Shown here: positions 45,040 to 55,168 of the stretch, piece after piece
How the letters are laid out: the number at the start of each line of letters is the position of its first letter
How positions within the stretch are numbered: position 1 is the first letter of the stretch
Assembly (NCBI RefSeq): GCF_020511155.1
Contig: NZ_CP041216.1
Location: 1,798,001-1,862,000 of the forward strand
Direction of reading: 5' to 3'
DNA length: 64,000 nucleotides
Source: Shewanella glacialimarina
GTDB lineage: Bacteria; Pseudomonadota; Gammaproteobacteria; Enterobacterales; Shewanellaceae
Made by a program: the position numbers and the translations under genes
Notes under the pieces: generated by a model
Seen by the model: only the letters and a program-made list of their open reading frames with translations
What the model was told of the DNA's origin: nothing
Databases searched by the model: none

Positions 45040-47028
45040 ATGGATAAGAGTAAAGTACCAAATCAACCAATTGATGATAAAACTTTTGTTGCTGGAATAA
45101 CCCAACCGAAAAAGGTTAATAATGAAGTAAAGTTAATTGGAAAGTGTTTTAAACAACGCTACCTAATCGAGACTAAAATTGGTCATGGTGGTATGAGTGA
45201 CATATATCGTGCTAAAGATCTTTATCTGGAATCACTCAAGATCCCTGAGCCTTATGTGGCAATTAAGGTATTGTTATCACAATTTTCTAATGTTGAGGAA
45301 GCCCAACAAGTCTTAATTAAAGAGTCAGTCCAGACTCAGCAGCTCTCGCATCCTAATATTATTCGTGTCTATGATGTTGATACCGATGATGGTTATCATT
45401 TTATGGTAATGGAATGGTTAGATGGTGAAACATTAGAGCAAGTTATTAAACGGTCTAAACCATTAGGCATTAACTTTAACGGTACAATAAAATTAGTTGA
45501 ACAAATTGCTTCAGCTCTCTCATATGCCCATCAGCAAGGTATTGTTCATACAGATTTAAAACCTTCAAATGTATTTTTAACTCGTCAAGGTAATATCAAA
45601 ATATTTGACTTTGGAGTTGCCAAAAGTTTTCAACACAATGTAGACCAATATGCACTTGCTGAAACAGACCATGACTCATCTTTAACTGGATACACTCCTG
45701 CGTATGCTAGTTTTGAACAGTTAGCTGGCGAAGACGCTTGTGCCGCAGATGATATTTTTGCTTTTTCATGTATTGTTTATGAGCTGCTAACAAGTAAACA
45801 TCCTTACCAAAGAGTCGCTGCTAACGAAATCGAATTAACTAAAACTAAGCTGATTAAACCAAAACATATCAGTTTAGGCTTATGGTTGACTTTGAAAAAA
45901 GGTCTGGCTATTAAAAAAGCGCAAAGAGTGGATTCGGTAAAGAATATAATTGATAAATTTCAAAGCAAAAGCTGGCCTATCACCACAGCTGTTGCTTCGG
46001 TATTAGCGCTCACGATAATTGGAGTACTTGTTCAGCTTAGTCATAAACAAGAAATTTTAGCTTTACAAAGCAGACTAGTGCAGAGCACTCAAGCGCAAAA
46101 CGATATACAAGCCTATGAATTCTTACCAGCATCTTCAGTTTTAGCCCGCATTGAAGAGATCCCTTCCGACAAACTATTAATTCGAAATGGCTTATTGAGA
46201 AAGCATCAGAAATCAATATTAGATACTCTTGAACAACAAATTGAATCACTCCCTAAGAGCAGTAATGGATTATATCAAGACTACAAAAAAATAGAATCAA
46301 TGATAAGTAATGTGTCTAGTTATTACCCTGATTCGGTTCGTTTATTACAAATTAGTAATCAAGCGCAACGTAGTAAGCAATCTGTTATAGATTCATTGTC
46401 AGAACGATTAACCGTGTTGTTATCACAGTCTCGATATAATGAAGAGGGTGATAATAATATTCAAACTATTATAGAAGGCTTAGCGTTTATTGAACCTGAA
46501 TATCAATATAGCCCAAGTGAAGCTGATTTTAATTTATATTCACAAGCATTTGCTACAGCTTTAAAGTCTCATAATGTTAAACAACTAAATACATTAATTA
46601 TTACCGGTGAGGTTATATTTTCGAATCAACCTTTAGCTAAACCTCTTATTGAATATGGATCGGAGTTACGGGTAGCTGTTAGAAAACTAAGTGATTACAA
46701 CGATGCTAAAGCCAAGGGGCTTGTTGTTGATTATCCTTACTCTGCTGCTGAAGTTTATTATCGCGATACTTTTAATAAACTCACCATACGATTAGATAGC
46801 ATCAATGAACCAAAAACCTTACATGCTTTTGATCAAGAAGTGCGAGATTTAGCGACTAATTTACCTGAGGATTTTGAACCATTATTAACACTTGATAAGC
46901 GTTTAGCAGCCTCGTTTTTACGCCAAGCAAACATATTTTTAGATAAACAATATTTGAAAACCGCTCGTGAATTATTTGCCAGAGGTAATGAAATGTACGA
47001 ACGCTTGAATGGTGTACAGCGGTTATAA
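45040..47028 (+). CDS. ppkA: T6SS serine/threonine kinase (PpkA-like)
   Basis: A 662-residue Hanks-type kinase that probably phosphorylates the FHA protein encoded next to switch on secretion. Glycine loop GHGGMS (48-53), K76 in VAIKVL, D172/N177 in HTDLKPSN, D190FG and the activation segment TPAYASFEQ are visible. The catalytic-loop Arg of HRD is Thr (HTD), making this a non-RD kinase. One membrane helix at about 313-333 leaves a periplasmic C-terminal domain of about 330 residues with no motif I recognise. It opens the cluster; pppA closes the same gene block. Confidence 0.88.
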   Translation: MDKSKVPNQPIDDKTFVAGITQPKKVNNEVKLIGKCFKQRYLIETKIGHGGMSDIYRAKDLYLESLKIPEPYVAIKVLLSQFSNVEEAQQVLIKESVQTQQLSHPNIIRVYDVDTDDGYHFMVMEWLDGETLEQVIKRSKPLGINFNGTIKLVEQIASALSYAHQQGIVHTDLKPSNVFLTRQGNIKIFDFGVAKSFQHNVDQYALAETDHDSSLTGYTPAYASFEQLAGEDACAADDIFAFSCIVYELLTSKHPYQRVAANEIELTKTKLIKPKHISLGLWLTLKKGLAIKKAQRVDSVKNIIDKFQSKSWPITTAVASVLALTIIGVLVQLSHKQEILALQSRLVQSTQAQNDIQAYEFLPASSVLARIEEIPSDKLLIRNGLLRKHQKSILDTLEQQIESLPKSSNGLYQDYKKIESMISNVSSYYPDSVRLLQISNQAQRSKQSVIDSLSERLTVLLSQSRYNEEGDNNIQTIIEGLAFIEPEYQYSPSEADFNLYSQAFATALKSHNVKQLNTLIITGEVIFSNQPLAKPLIEYGSELRVAVRKLSDYNDAKAKGLVVDYPYSAAEVYYRDTFNKLTIRLDSINEPKTLHAFDQEVRDLATNLPEDFEPLLTLDKRLAASFLRQANIFLDKQYLKTARELFARGNEMYERLNGVQRL

Positions 47029-47062
47029 ATGTCAACAGATGGTAAGTTTAACCTTGTAGAGT

Positions 47063-48406
47063 ATGGGTGACGTAGAAAAAATGGAATTAACTTTAGAAAT
47101 TGTCAGTTATCACCGATTATCTCCCGAACAGATAACAACCAAAAATGTTATGCAATCTTTAACTATGGGGCGAGCAGAAACCTGTGATTGGTATTTACCT
47201 GATCCTGAAAAAGTTGTGTCAGGAACACATGCTCGCATTTCTAGGCGTGAAGATGGTTTTTATATTGAAGATTTATCGACCAATGGACTGTTTGTAAATA
47301 GAGCTGTCGATGCTCTTGGTGCAAAAGCATTACACAGAATTGACCATCAAGATTTATTCACTTTTGGTGACTATGAGGTTAGCGCTGCTCTTGTTTCTAA
47401 TAATAAAATAATCAGTAAGCCATTAAATAACGCTGACATGAACCAGATAAACAATTTGGCCGTTTCGTCGAATAATTTGCAGGCGAATTTAAATGTAACT
47501 CAAAAGCAGCAATCTCCGAGCATTAATGAACCCTCGGGCAACGGAGTGACAGGTTTTGATGCACACAGGCTTTTGAATCAATCAAGTCAAAAAACAGCAC
47601 TTTTCTCAGATATTAATGCAGACTTACAGGACCATTTTCAACCGCCTAGCTCAAGCATACCGGAAGAATGGGATAAAGATTTTTTTGGGCCGTCAGATGC
47701 AAATGTTATTGAGTCGCCGAAAGGACAAGCTCAAACACAACCTGTGAGAGAGTCTGTTCCAGCCTATGATTTTAACTCTTCAGCGAATCAGCCTTCGCAA
47801 AACAATACCACTCAAGCCGCTTTACAGGCGAATTCTTTGACTCAAGCTTTTTTTAAAGGGCTGGGTGTTGATGAGCAAAATTATACCAAATTCTTGAATG
47901 AAACATTGATGTTGGAGCTAGGGCAAAGCATGCACCTAATGTTAACTGGTTTAATGGATTCATTGCGACAACGCTCTCAATTAAAAATGGAGTTTAGAAT
48001 TAACCACACTACTTTTCAGCAAAGAGAAAATAATCCGTTAAAGTTTTCGGCCAACATCGATGATGTTTTTCGAAATTTATTTCTTAGTAAAAGTGCAAGT
48101 TTTTTGTCCTCACAGCAAGCAATTATTGAAGCCTTTAATGATGCCAGAAAACACGATATAGCACTGACATCAGGCACTATAGGTGCACTTCAAGGTTTAT
48201 TAAACCAATTAGCACCAGAGCTTATTGAGCAAAAAAGTCAAAGCCAGTCTTTTGCCGATATGTTGCCAGGACAGAAGCAAAGTCGACAGTGGAAAGTATA
48301 TAAAAGCTTACATCAAGATTTGAAAAATGAATTTATGCAAGACAAACATGCTGCATTGTCAGATGATTTTGTTAAAGCCTATGACAATAAACTTAAGTTA
48401 TTATAA
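47063..48406 (+). CDS. tagH: T6SS FHA-domain protein TagH (Fha)
   Basis: 447 residues. The N-terminal FHA domain has MGRAETCDWYLPDPEKVVSGTHARISR and DLSTNGLFVN, the phosphothreonine-binding residues. A long Gln/Asn/Ser-rich linker (about 125-270) follows. The C-terminal T6SS-FHA domain starts about KGLGVDEQNYTKFLNETLMLELGQ. It is the expected substrate of PpkA and activates assembly when phosphorylated. An alternative ATG at 47081 (MELTLEIVSY) would shorten it by six residues. Confidence 0.9.
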   Translation: MGDVEKMELTLEIVSYHRLSPEQITTKNVMQSLTMGRAETCDWYLPDPEKVVSGTHARISRREDGFYIEDLSTNGLFVNRAVDALGAKALHRIDHQDLFTFGDYEVSAALVSNNKIISKPLNNADMNQINNLAVSSNNLQANLNVTQKQQSPSINEPSGNGVTGFDAHRLLNQSSQKTALFSDINADLQDHFQPPSSSIPEEWDKDFFGPSDANVIESPKGQAQTQPVRESVPAYDFNSSANQPSQNNTTQAALQANSLTQAFFKGLGVDEQNYTKFLNETLMLELGQSMHLMLTGLMDSLRQRSQLKMEFRINHTTFQQRENNPLKFSANIDDVFRNLFLSKSASFLSSQQAIIEAFNDARKHDIALTSGTIGALQGLLNQLAPELIEQKSQSQSFADMLPGQKQSRQWKVYKSLHQDLKNEFMQDKHAALSDDFVKAYDNKLKLL

Positions 48407-48424
48407 ATAGTTGGAGACGACTCA

Positions 48425-48895
48425 ATGAACCTTAAATCAAGTATTTATCACATTTTCATCGTTAGCTTGTTGCTTGTTAATACTGGCTGTAAAACCATCA
48501 ATGCAGTAGTGCCAGCCTCTACAGATATTACTTTTCAAGCCAGTGCAGATATTAATCCTGACATTAATCTTCGTCCGTCGCCTGTAGTGGTAAAAATATT
48601 CGAGTTATCTTCCAGAACAATCTTTGATACTCAAGACTTTTTTACCTTATATGAAGATGCAGAAGCAGTGTTGGGACCCGACTTAATCCGTAAAGATGAA
48701 TTGGAGTTGCAGCCTTCAGAAATCAGAGAGTACCCAATGAGTTTGGGTCATAACACTCGCTATGTTGGTGTGGTTGTCGCTTATAGAGATATTGATTCCT
48801 CGCGTTGGCGATCTGTTGTTGCTGTAGATCCGACAGGGTATGATAATTTCATCATTAATATTGAGCAAATAGCTGTATATAGCAAAGAAGATTAG
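48425..48895 (+). CDS. tssJ: T6SS outer-membrane lipoprotein TssJ
   Basis: 156 residues. The signal peptide ends in the lipobox region LVNTGC with Cys22 as the lipidated residue. The mature part has the TssJ sandwich pattern (SPVVVKIFELSSRTIFDTQDFFTLYED, then TRYVGVVVAYRDIDSSRWR). It anchors the TssL-TssM membrane complex at the outer membrane. A GGAGA ribosome site precedes the ATG. Confidence 0.93.
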   Translation: MNLKSSIYHIFIVSLLLVNTGCKTINAVVPASTDITFQASADINPDINLRPSPVVVKIFELSSRTIFDTQDFFTLYEDAEAVLGPDLIRKDELELQPSEIREYPMSLGHNTRYVGVVVAYRDIDSSRWRSVVAVDPTGYDNFIINIEQIAVYSKED

Positions 48896-48957
48896 TCACT
48901 TAAGCAAGCATATTCAAAGTTTGAATATCAGTAGTAGACGTTAATAATAGGGAAGTT

Positions 48958-50286
48958 ATGAGCGATTTTAGCCCAATAGCATGGACCGAAGGGATGTTTT
49001 TACGCCCTCAACATATGCAGCAACAAGAGCGTTTTTTACAGTATCAACAAACACGTGTTGTTAATAAACTGAATCCATTTGCCTGGGGGGTGACAAGTGT
49101 AGACATTAACTACAGTTTGTTGCCTTTAGGGCAGTTTGGCTTAGACCGTATTGAATGTATGTTTCAAGATCATTCGTTAGCGCTTATGCCTGAACAAAGC
49201 CCATTACCTAAAGTGATTACTGTGCCAGCGGGTACCCTTGATCAACTTATTTATATTGTACTGCCTGTCACAAAAAGCAATGGTTTAAATATTTCATCAA
49301 TTGAGCAAAATCAAATCACCCGTTATATTTTTGATGATCATAATATTGTCGACACCAGCGCGGGTTCTGATGCGATGGAGGTATTACAAGTAGCAAAGCT
49401 CGATTGTAGACTTAAATTACAAAGTGAAGATCGCTCCGGATATGTTTCTATTGCCGTTGCCAGAGTAGTTGACGTGTCTGATGAAGGTGTCGTCAGGCTC
49501 GATAAGAAGTTTATTCCTGCCTGTACGGGCATTGAGCACATTAAAGCACTAAAGAATATTAATTCTGAAGTGAATGGAATGATCCATCAGCGTGCAGATG
49601 CAATAGCGGCTAGGTTAAACCAATCTCAGGGTACATCAAGTTCCATAGCTGACTTTTTAATGCTGCAATTGCTAAATCGATATCAACCTATTTTTGAACA
49701 TTATTCTGTTGCTAGCTATATCCATCCTGAAAAATTATTTTGTGCATTAATCGCCTTTGCCGGTGAGTTATCCACCTTTAGTAGCGCAGATAAACGGTCA
49801 CCGAAATTCCCTATATATCAACATGATAATTTAACTTATGTATTTAGTAATACTATGGTTATCGTCAATCATGGGTTAAGCAGTGTATTAGAGCAAAGTG
49901 CGACTGAATTAAGTTTAGAAAAGACTAAGTTTGGTGTTTATTTCTCGATGATTGCTGATAAAGGTATGTTGGATAATTCTGAGTTCATTTTGGCAGTTAA
50001 AGCCAATGTACCAAATGATGAGTTACGTCAGCGTTTACCTTCACAGATTAAAATTGGCTCGGTAGAAAGTATTCGTGAATTAGTTAACAACCAGCTTCCC
50101 GGGATCGGAATTACCAACCTTCCTGTTGCACCAAGACAAGTACCTTACCATGCTGGTTATCATTATTTCCAACTTGATAAAAATAATAGTCATTGGATAA
50201 AACTTAAATCAAGTGGTGGCGTAGCCATACATATCTCAGGTGCTTATCCTGATTTACAAATTGAGCTATGGGCAGTTAGCTTATAA
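48958..50286 (+). CDS. tssK: T6SS baseplate protein TssK
   Basis: 442 residues, the normal length. The diagnostic opening is IAWTEGMFLRPQHMQQQERF. TssK trimers join the baseplate to the cytoplasmic parts of TssL and TssM and relate to phage receptor-binding proteins. AGGGAA precedes the ATG. Further conserved blocks include IHPEKLFCALIAFAGELSTF and VAPRQVPYHAGYHYFQLD. Confidence 0.95.
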   Translation: MSDFSPIAWTEGMFLRPQHMQQQERFLQYQQTRVVNKLNPFAWGVTSVDINYSLLPLGQFGLDRIECMFQDHSLALMPEQSPLPKVITVPAGTLDQLIYIVLPVTKSNGLNISSIEQNQITRYIFDDHNIVDTSAGSDAMEVLQVAKLDCRLKLQSEDRSGYVSIAVARVVDVSDEGVVRLDKKFIPACTGIEHIKALKNINSEVNGMIHQRADAIAARLNQSQGTSSSIADFLMLQLLNRYQPIFEHYSVASYIHPEKLFCALIAFAGELSTFSSADKRSPKFPIYQHDNLTYVFSNTMVIVNHGLSSVLEQSATELSLEKTKFGVYFSMIADKGMLDNSEFILAVKANVPNDELRQRLPSQIKIGSVESIRELVNNQLPGIGITNLPVAPRQVPYHAGYHYFQLDKNNSHWIKLKSSGGVAIHISGAYPDLQIELWAVSL

Positions 50287-50313
50287 CAAACACAATATAA
50301 AAGGACGTTAGTT

Positions 50314-51600
50314 GTGAACGATAAAACGATTGTTAAGCCTCGGCCAGGGAAAAGGGCGGGGATGGCAAGCAGCAAACCAAAAATTGATGATGATAATCAA
50401 AAAACCTTAATTCAAGAGCAAAGGTTTGAGAATCGAGGTCAACGTGCCGTGCTTAGTCTTGCTCAAAATCCAATTGTTGATTTTGCAGGTACACTGCTGT
50501 CTATTTGTACTCAATTAAAAGCCAGTACACAGCATGATGATGTCGATACTTTACGAGTGCATTGCGTTGAATTAATTAAAAATTATGAACAACAGTTACG
50601 TAATGCTGACGTCGCGTCAGACGACATTAAGTCTGCTCGCTATTGCATATGTTGCTTTATTGATGAAGTGGTACTGAATACTCCTTGGGGAGAACAAAGT
50701 TACTGGGCATCAGATAGTTTATTGTCAACGTTTCATAATGAAACTTTAGGAGGGGAGTATTTCTTTACTCTTTTAGATACTTCATTAGTTCACTCAAATG
50801 AAAAGTCCAACCTACTTGAATTGATGTATCTATGTCTGACTCTTGGTTTTGTTGGCAAAATGCGTGTTGAGCATCAGGGTGATCAAAAATTAGAAGCATT
50901 TCGCGAACGTATATACCTAGCGATTCAATCAACAAAGGATGAAGTTCACCGCGAACTTTCTCCCAGTTGGCGTCAAAATATAGCGTCTCATCTTACCTTT
51001 CAACATCCTTTTCCATTATGGGTTATAGGGGTATTATTTGGTGTTTTGTTACTGTTTATCTATATGGGATTCAGTTACAGCATTAATGATTATTCTTCGC
51101 AAGCATACAAGCAGCTAACATCGGTAGTACCTTGGCAACAAGCTGAGGAAGAGCAGCAAATAAGCCGTGATGAGGCTCTCCTATTGCAGCAACTATTACA
51201 AACAGAGATCTCCAAAAATATACTTGAAGTTGAGCAACTAAATGATCGGGTGCGGATCAGGATTAGTGCTGGTGAGTTGTTCTCCTCAGGCAATACCCAG
51301 CCACGTTCAGATTTTGAAGCGATTTTAGCCAAAATTGCGCGCACGCTCGAAAGTACCTCAGGTAAGATTTTAATTACCGGACACACTGATGATGAAGCGA
51401 TTTTTACTTCTAAATATCCTTCAAATTGGCACTTGTCACTTGCCAGAGCAACTTCTATCGGTGACGTACTTGCTCAGAGTGCATCATTGCGTGGTCGTAT
51501 TTGGCCTGAAGGACGAGGTGAGTCTGAACCTAGAGTTGCTAACGATAGTGATTTGAACCGCACTCTTAATCGACGTATCGAAATAGACTTATTATTCTAG
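50314..51600 (+). CDS. tssL: T6SS inner-membrane protein TssL with OmpA-type C-terminus
   Basis: 428 residues from a GTG start with AAGGA upstream. The cytoplasmic DotU domain spans about 50-215 (CCFIDEVVLNTPWG). The single membrane helix lies at about 234-256. An OmpA/MotB peptidoglycan-binding domain follows at about 305-428, with ITGHTDDEAI and LNRRIEIDLLF. This is the evolved form of TssL, which holds the peptidoglycan itself. It forms the membrane complex with TssM and TssJ. Confidence 0.94.
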   Translation: MNDKTIVKPRPGKRAGMASSKPKIDDDNQKTLIQEQRFENRGQRAVLSLAQNPIVDFAGTLLSICTQLKASTQHDDVDTLRVHCVELIKNYEQQLRNADVASDDIKSARYCICCFIDEVVLNTPWGEQSYWASDSLLSTFHNETLGGEYFFTLLDTSLVHSNEKSNLLELMYLCLTLGFVGKMRVEHQGDQKLEAFRERIYLAIQSTKDEVHRELSPSWRQNIASHLTFQHPFPLWVIGVLFGVLLLFIYMGFSYSINDYSSQAYKQLTSVVPWQQAEEEQQISRDEALLLQQLLQTEISKNILEVEQLNDRVRIRISAGELFSSGNTQPRSDFEAILAKIARTLESTSGKILITGHTDDEAIFTSKYPSNWHLSLARATSIGDVLAQSASLRGRIWPEGRGESEPRVANDSDLNRTLNRRIEIDLLF

Positions 51601-51622
51601 CATTACACGAAGGAATGTATTG

Positions 51623-54600
51623 ATGTCTTTAAAATCAATTGGCAAAAGGATTGTTGATGTACTCAAGTCCAAATGGGTTATCACAATTATTGGCTTTACA
51701 TGTTTAGCATTATTAATTTGGTTTGGTGGTCCATTAGTCGCCATAGCAGGATATGAACCTTTAGCATCAGCGGCAGTAAGGGTCATAGTTTTACTTATTA
51801 TTATCATTATTTGGGGTGTTTTACATTTTTCAAAGCAAATAAACAGTAAAAAGCAAAGTGAGAAAATGGTCGATAGTCTTATTAATGGTGACGAAGGCAG
51901 TTCGGTAACAGGGGATGATTTAGTTAAAAGCGAAATCGAAGTGTTACAGAATAAAATGACCCAAGCGTTAGATATTTTAAAGCACACTAAATTAACTAAA
52001 AATAAAAGTATTTACGAATTACCCTGGTACATCATGATTGGCCCACCAGGTAGCGGGAAAACCACAGCAATCCAACATTCAGGTTTGGAATATCCCTTAA
52101 AAGATAAAATGGGGGTAGATATGATTGAGGGAGTCGGTGGAACTCGGCACTGCGACTGGTGGTTCACTAATAAAGCGGTATTGATAGATACAGCAGGCCG
52201 CTATACCACTCAAGATAGTCATATCAAGCAAGATTCTCGTGCTTGGCAAGGTTTTCTAGGGCTACTCAAAAAGTATCGACCTATTCGCCCTATCAATGGG
52301 GTGATTATTAGCATGGGAATGTCTGATTTATTAAATCAAACAAAAACTGAGAGAAATTTACATGCTAGAGCGATTAAGCAGCGACTGCAAGAATTACAAA
52401 ACCAATTAGGCATGACTTTTCCTGTTTATGTACTGCTGTCTAAATCAGATTTAGTTGCTGGTTTCAATGAGTTTTTTGATGATTTAACCAAAGATGAATG
52501 TGAACAAATATGGGGTGTAACATTCCCACTAAATATGGATGATGGTAGTGATGTTGTGAGCACTTTTAATAAAGAGTTCCATCACCTGCTATTACATTTA
52601 AATGCCAGACTTAATAGCCGTCTAAGGCATGAACGAGATTTAGATCGTAGAGCGGCAATTTATGAGTTTCCAAAACAGTTAAGGCTATTACAAAGTTCAG
52701 CGGATGATTTTTTAAAAGAAATCTTTGCTCCTAATGCATATGAAGAAGCGCCATTATTACGAGGGGTATATCTAACGAGTGCCACACAAGAAGGGACCCC
52801 TATAGATCATTTATCAACCCATTTATCCAGTGGGTTAAAAAGTAAAACCAGAGTAAATACTACCTATAAAGTACGCAGTTACTTTATAAAACGCTTGCTT
52901 GAAGATGTTATTTTTCCAGAAAAAAACTTAGCGTCAACCAATAGGAAACATGTAAACCATAACAAGCTATTGCGTAAGATTTCTGTAGGTATCGCAGCCT
53001 CCGTAACCTTGTTGTCAAGTTACCTTTGGTGGCAAAGTTATGACTGGAATAAACAACTTATTGATAATACTTATGCCGATCTAGCTAAATATGAAGCAAT
53101 CACAAATGGCGGTTTATCTTCAAAATCAGACATTGTTACCTTAACAAAAGGTTTGACTATCATTCGAAATTTGCCTGTCGGTTTTGGAACAGATAAGGCG
53201 AATGATGCACAGACTTTTGGCCTCTATCAAGGAGACAAATTAAAACAACCGGCGACAGCTGCATATATTAGGGCGTTAGAAACTCATTTAAGACCTTTTA
53301 TGCTTGCGGTTCTCAGTGAGGAAATGGACGCCAATGGTGGCCACTTAAATTATCTTTATGAGACATTAAAAACCTACTTGATGCTATATCAATCAGAATA
53401 CTACAAAGAGGACAATATTAAAGTTTGGTTCTCTGCTTATGCTGACCGCAACATTCAAGGCAGCGTTAATACTGAAGTGCGTCAACAACTCAACACTCAT
53501 ATAGAAACCCTATTAAGCATAGGTATACGCGGAAATAAATATGATGAAGTAGTCGTAGACAGTGCTCGGGCAAATTTGACTATGTTGCCCTTAGTAGAAC
53601 GTGCTTATCAGCGATTAAAAAGTGATTTTTCCCAAAGCAGTATTCCTGACTTTGAGTTAGTTGATATATTGAGTTTAGATAGCTTAGATGGTTTAGTTTT
53701 TACCAGTGGACGGCCGTTTAATCGAGGTATTCCAGGTTTATATACCTTTAATGGTTTTCATGGCATTTTTAATATTGAAAAAAACAAGATCATCAAAAAT
53801 TTAACTGCAGATAGCTGGGTTTATGGTGATGACTTAACTCACTTAGATGAACAAGCTCGTAAACGTTTAACTGCTGATTTAGAAACTAAGTATATTCGAG
53901 ATTATATTTTCTACTGGGAGGATTTATTAAGTGATGTTGCTATTAAATCATATTCAACTCTTGAAGAGGCTGAACGTGTCACGGCAGCGTTAGCTAGTCC
54001 TGATCAACCTATAAAAACGATTTTAGCCGCAGTACAAAAAAATGTCGAATTAACAAAGTTGCCGATGGAGTCGAATAACTTAAAAGCCGCAGGTGAAGTT
54101 GCAAGCAACATTTCAGATGTCGCATTTAGGTCTAAAAAAGCACAATTAAATCGTCTACTACCTGAAACTGCAATTGATCTTAATATGGACTTACCGGGTA
54201 AAGAAGTAGAGGTTGCATTTGCTGATATTTTAAAAATAGATCTAACCGAAATCGATCAAATTCAAACCACTCTCAGGGCATTAAATCGAAGTTACAATAA
54301 GTTGTTACTTCAGTCTGAAGGCCCTGGGAGCGTAATGAATCAAGCGGTAGAAGAAAGTTTTGCCCAAATGGGATCCAATTTATCCGAGCAACTTATTGAT
54401 TTACCTTACCCGGTTAAAGGTTGGTTAAGTAATGTTGCTATTCAAACACGTTCATTTGCAAAGTCGAATCAAAGCCAGCGGTTTAATGGAATTTGGCGAT
54501 CACAAGTGCTTGCTGAATTTGAGCAGGCTATTGCTGGTCGATATCCTTTTAATCGAAGTGCCACAGAAGATGTCAGGCTGAAAGATTTTAGTAAATTCTT

Positions 54601-55168
54601 TGGTTACGGTGGCACCTTAGATAAGTTTTGGGACCAATACTTAGCCATGCATGTAGATACGAGCAAAAAGCCTTGGCGATTCAAGCGTAATATTGGTATT
54701 CGAAATGATGTGTTAACCATGTATCAACGAGCCGAGATTATCAAAGAAGCCTTTTTTGAACCGGGCACTAATCATCCTAGAATCAATTTCTCTCTAGAGC
54801 CGCAGCTATTAGATAGCAGTGTGAGCTTATTTCTATTGGAAATGGACTCTCAGCAACTTAAATATCGCCATGGCCCAACAAGGAAAGAAATGTTTATTTG
54901 GCCTGGGCCTAGTGCGAATAATGAAACCCGGATCGCCTTTTCTCCGCCTAATGGTGGTCGTTCAATTAATATGAAATATGAAGGGGAGTGGTCTTTTTTC
55001 AAGCTGCTTGATGAGTTAAGTAATAAGCGTCCTCAAACCAAAAAGGATGGAAAATTACTCATTAGTTTGAGTGGTTATAATGCTGAATTGATATTGAGTG
55101 CTAATAGTGTAAACAATCCATTTTGGATGGCAAATATGGAGAAGTTTACATGTCCAGCCAATCTTTAA
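51623..55168 (+). CDS. tssM: T6SS inner-membrane protein TssM (IcmF)
   Basis: 1181 residues. There are two N-terminal membrane helices (about 18-42 and 48-68), a cytoplasmic NTPase-like domain with an intact Walker A GPPGSGKT at 140-147, and a third helix near 455-475. A large periplasmic region ends in the TssJ-binding beta domain (FIWPGPSANNETRIAFSPPNGG). The ATG at 51623 follows AAGGA by 8 bases; a TTG one codon earlier is unlikely. It spans the membrane and links the baseplate to the outer membrane. Confidence 0.95.
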   Translation: MSLKSIGKRIVDVLKSKWVITIIGFTCLALLIWFGGPLVAIAGYEPLASAAVRVIVLLIIIIIWGVLHFSKQINSKKQSEKMVDSLINGDEGSSVTGDDLVKSEIEVLQNKMTQALDILKHTKLTKNKSIYELPWYIMIGPPGSGKTTAIQHSGLEYPLKDKMGVDMIEGVGGTRHCDWWFTNKAVLIDTAGRYTTQDSHIKQDSRAWQGFLGLLKKYRPIRPINGVIISMGMSDLLNQTKTERNLHARAIKQRLQELQNQLGMTFPVYVLLSKSDLVAGFNEFFDDLTKDECEQIWGVTFPLNMDDGSDVVSTFNKEFHHLLLHLNARLNSRLRHERDLDRRAAIYEFPKQLRLLQSSADDFLKEIFAPNAYEEAPLLRGVYLTSATQEGTPIDHLSTHLSSGLKSKTRVNTTYKVRSYFIKRLLEDVIFPEKNLASTNRKHVNHNKLLRKISVGIAASVTLLSSYLWWQSYDWNKQLIDNTYADLAKYEAITNGGLSSKSDIVTLTKGLTIIRNLPVGFGTDKANDAQTFGLYQGDKLKQPATAAYIRALETHLRPFMLAVLSEEMDANGGHLNYLYETLKTYLMLYQSEYYKEDNIKVWFSAYADRNIQGSVNTEVRQQLNTHIETLLSIGIRGNKYDEVVVDSARANLTMLPLVERAYQRLKSDFSQSSIPDFELVDILSLDSLDGLVFTSGRPFNRGIPGLYTFNGFHGIFNIEKNKIIKNLTADSWVYGDDLTHLDEQARKRLTADLETKYIRDYIFYWEDLLSDVAIKSYSTLEEAERVTAALASPDQPIKTILAAVQKNVELTKLPMESNNLKAAGEVASNISDVAFRSKKAQLNRLLPETAIDLNMDLPGKEVEVAFADILKIDLTEIDQIQTTLRALNRSYNKLLLQSEGPGSVMNQAVEESFAQMGSNLSEQLIDLPYPVKGWLSNVAIQTRSFAKSNQSQRFNGIWRSQVLAEFEQAIAGRYPFNRSATEDVRLKDFSKFFGYGGTLDKFWDQYLAMHVDTSKKPWRFKRNIGIRNDVLTMYQRAEIIKEAFFEPGTNHPRINFSLEPQLLDSSVSLFLLEMDSQQLKYRHGPTRKEMFIWPGPSANNETRIAFSPPNGGRSINMKYEGEWSFFKLLDELSNKRPQTKKDGKLLISLSGYNAELILSANSVNNPFWMANMEKFTCPANL

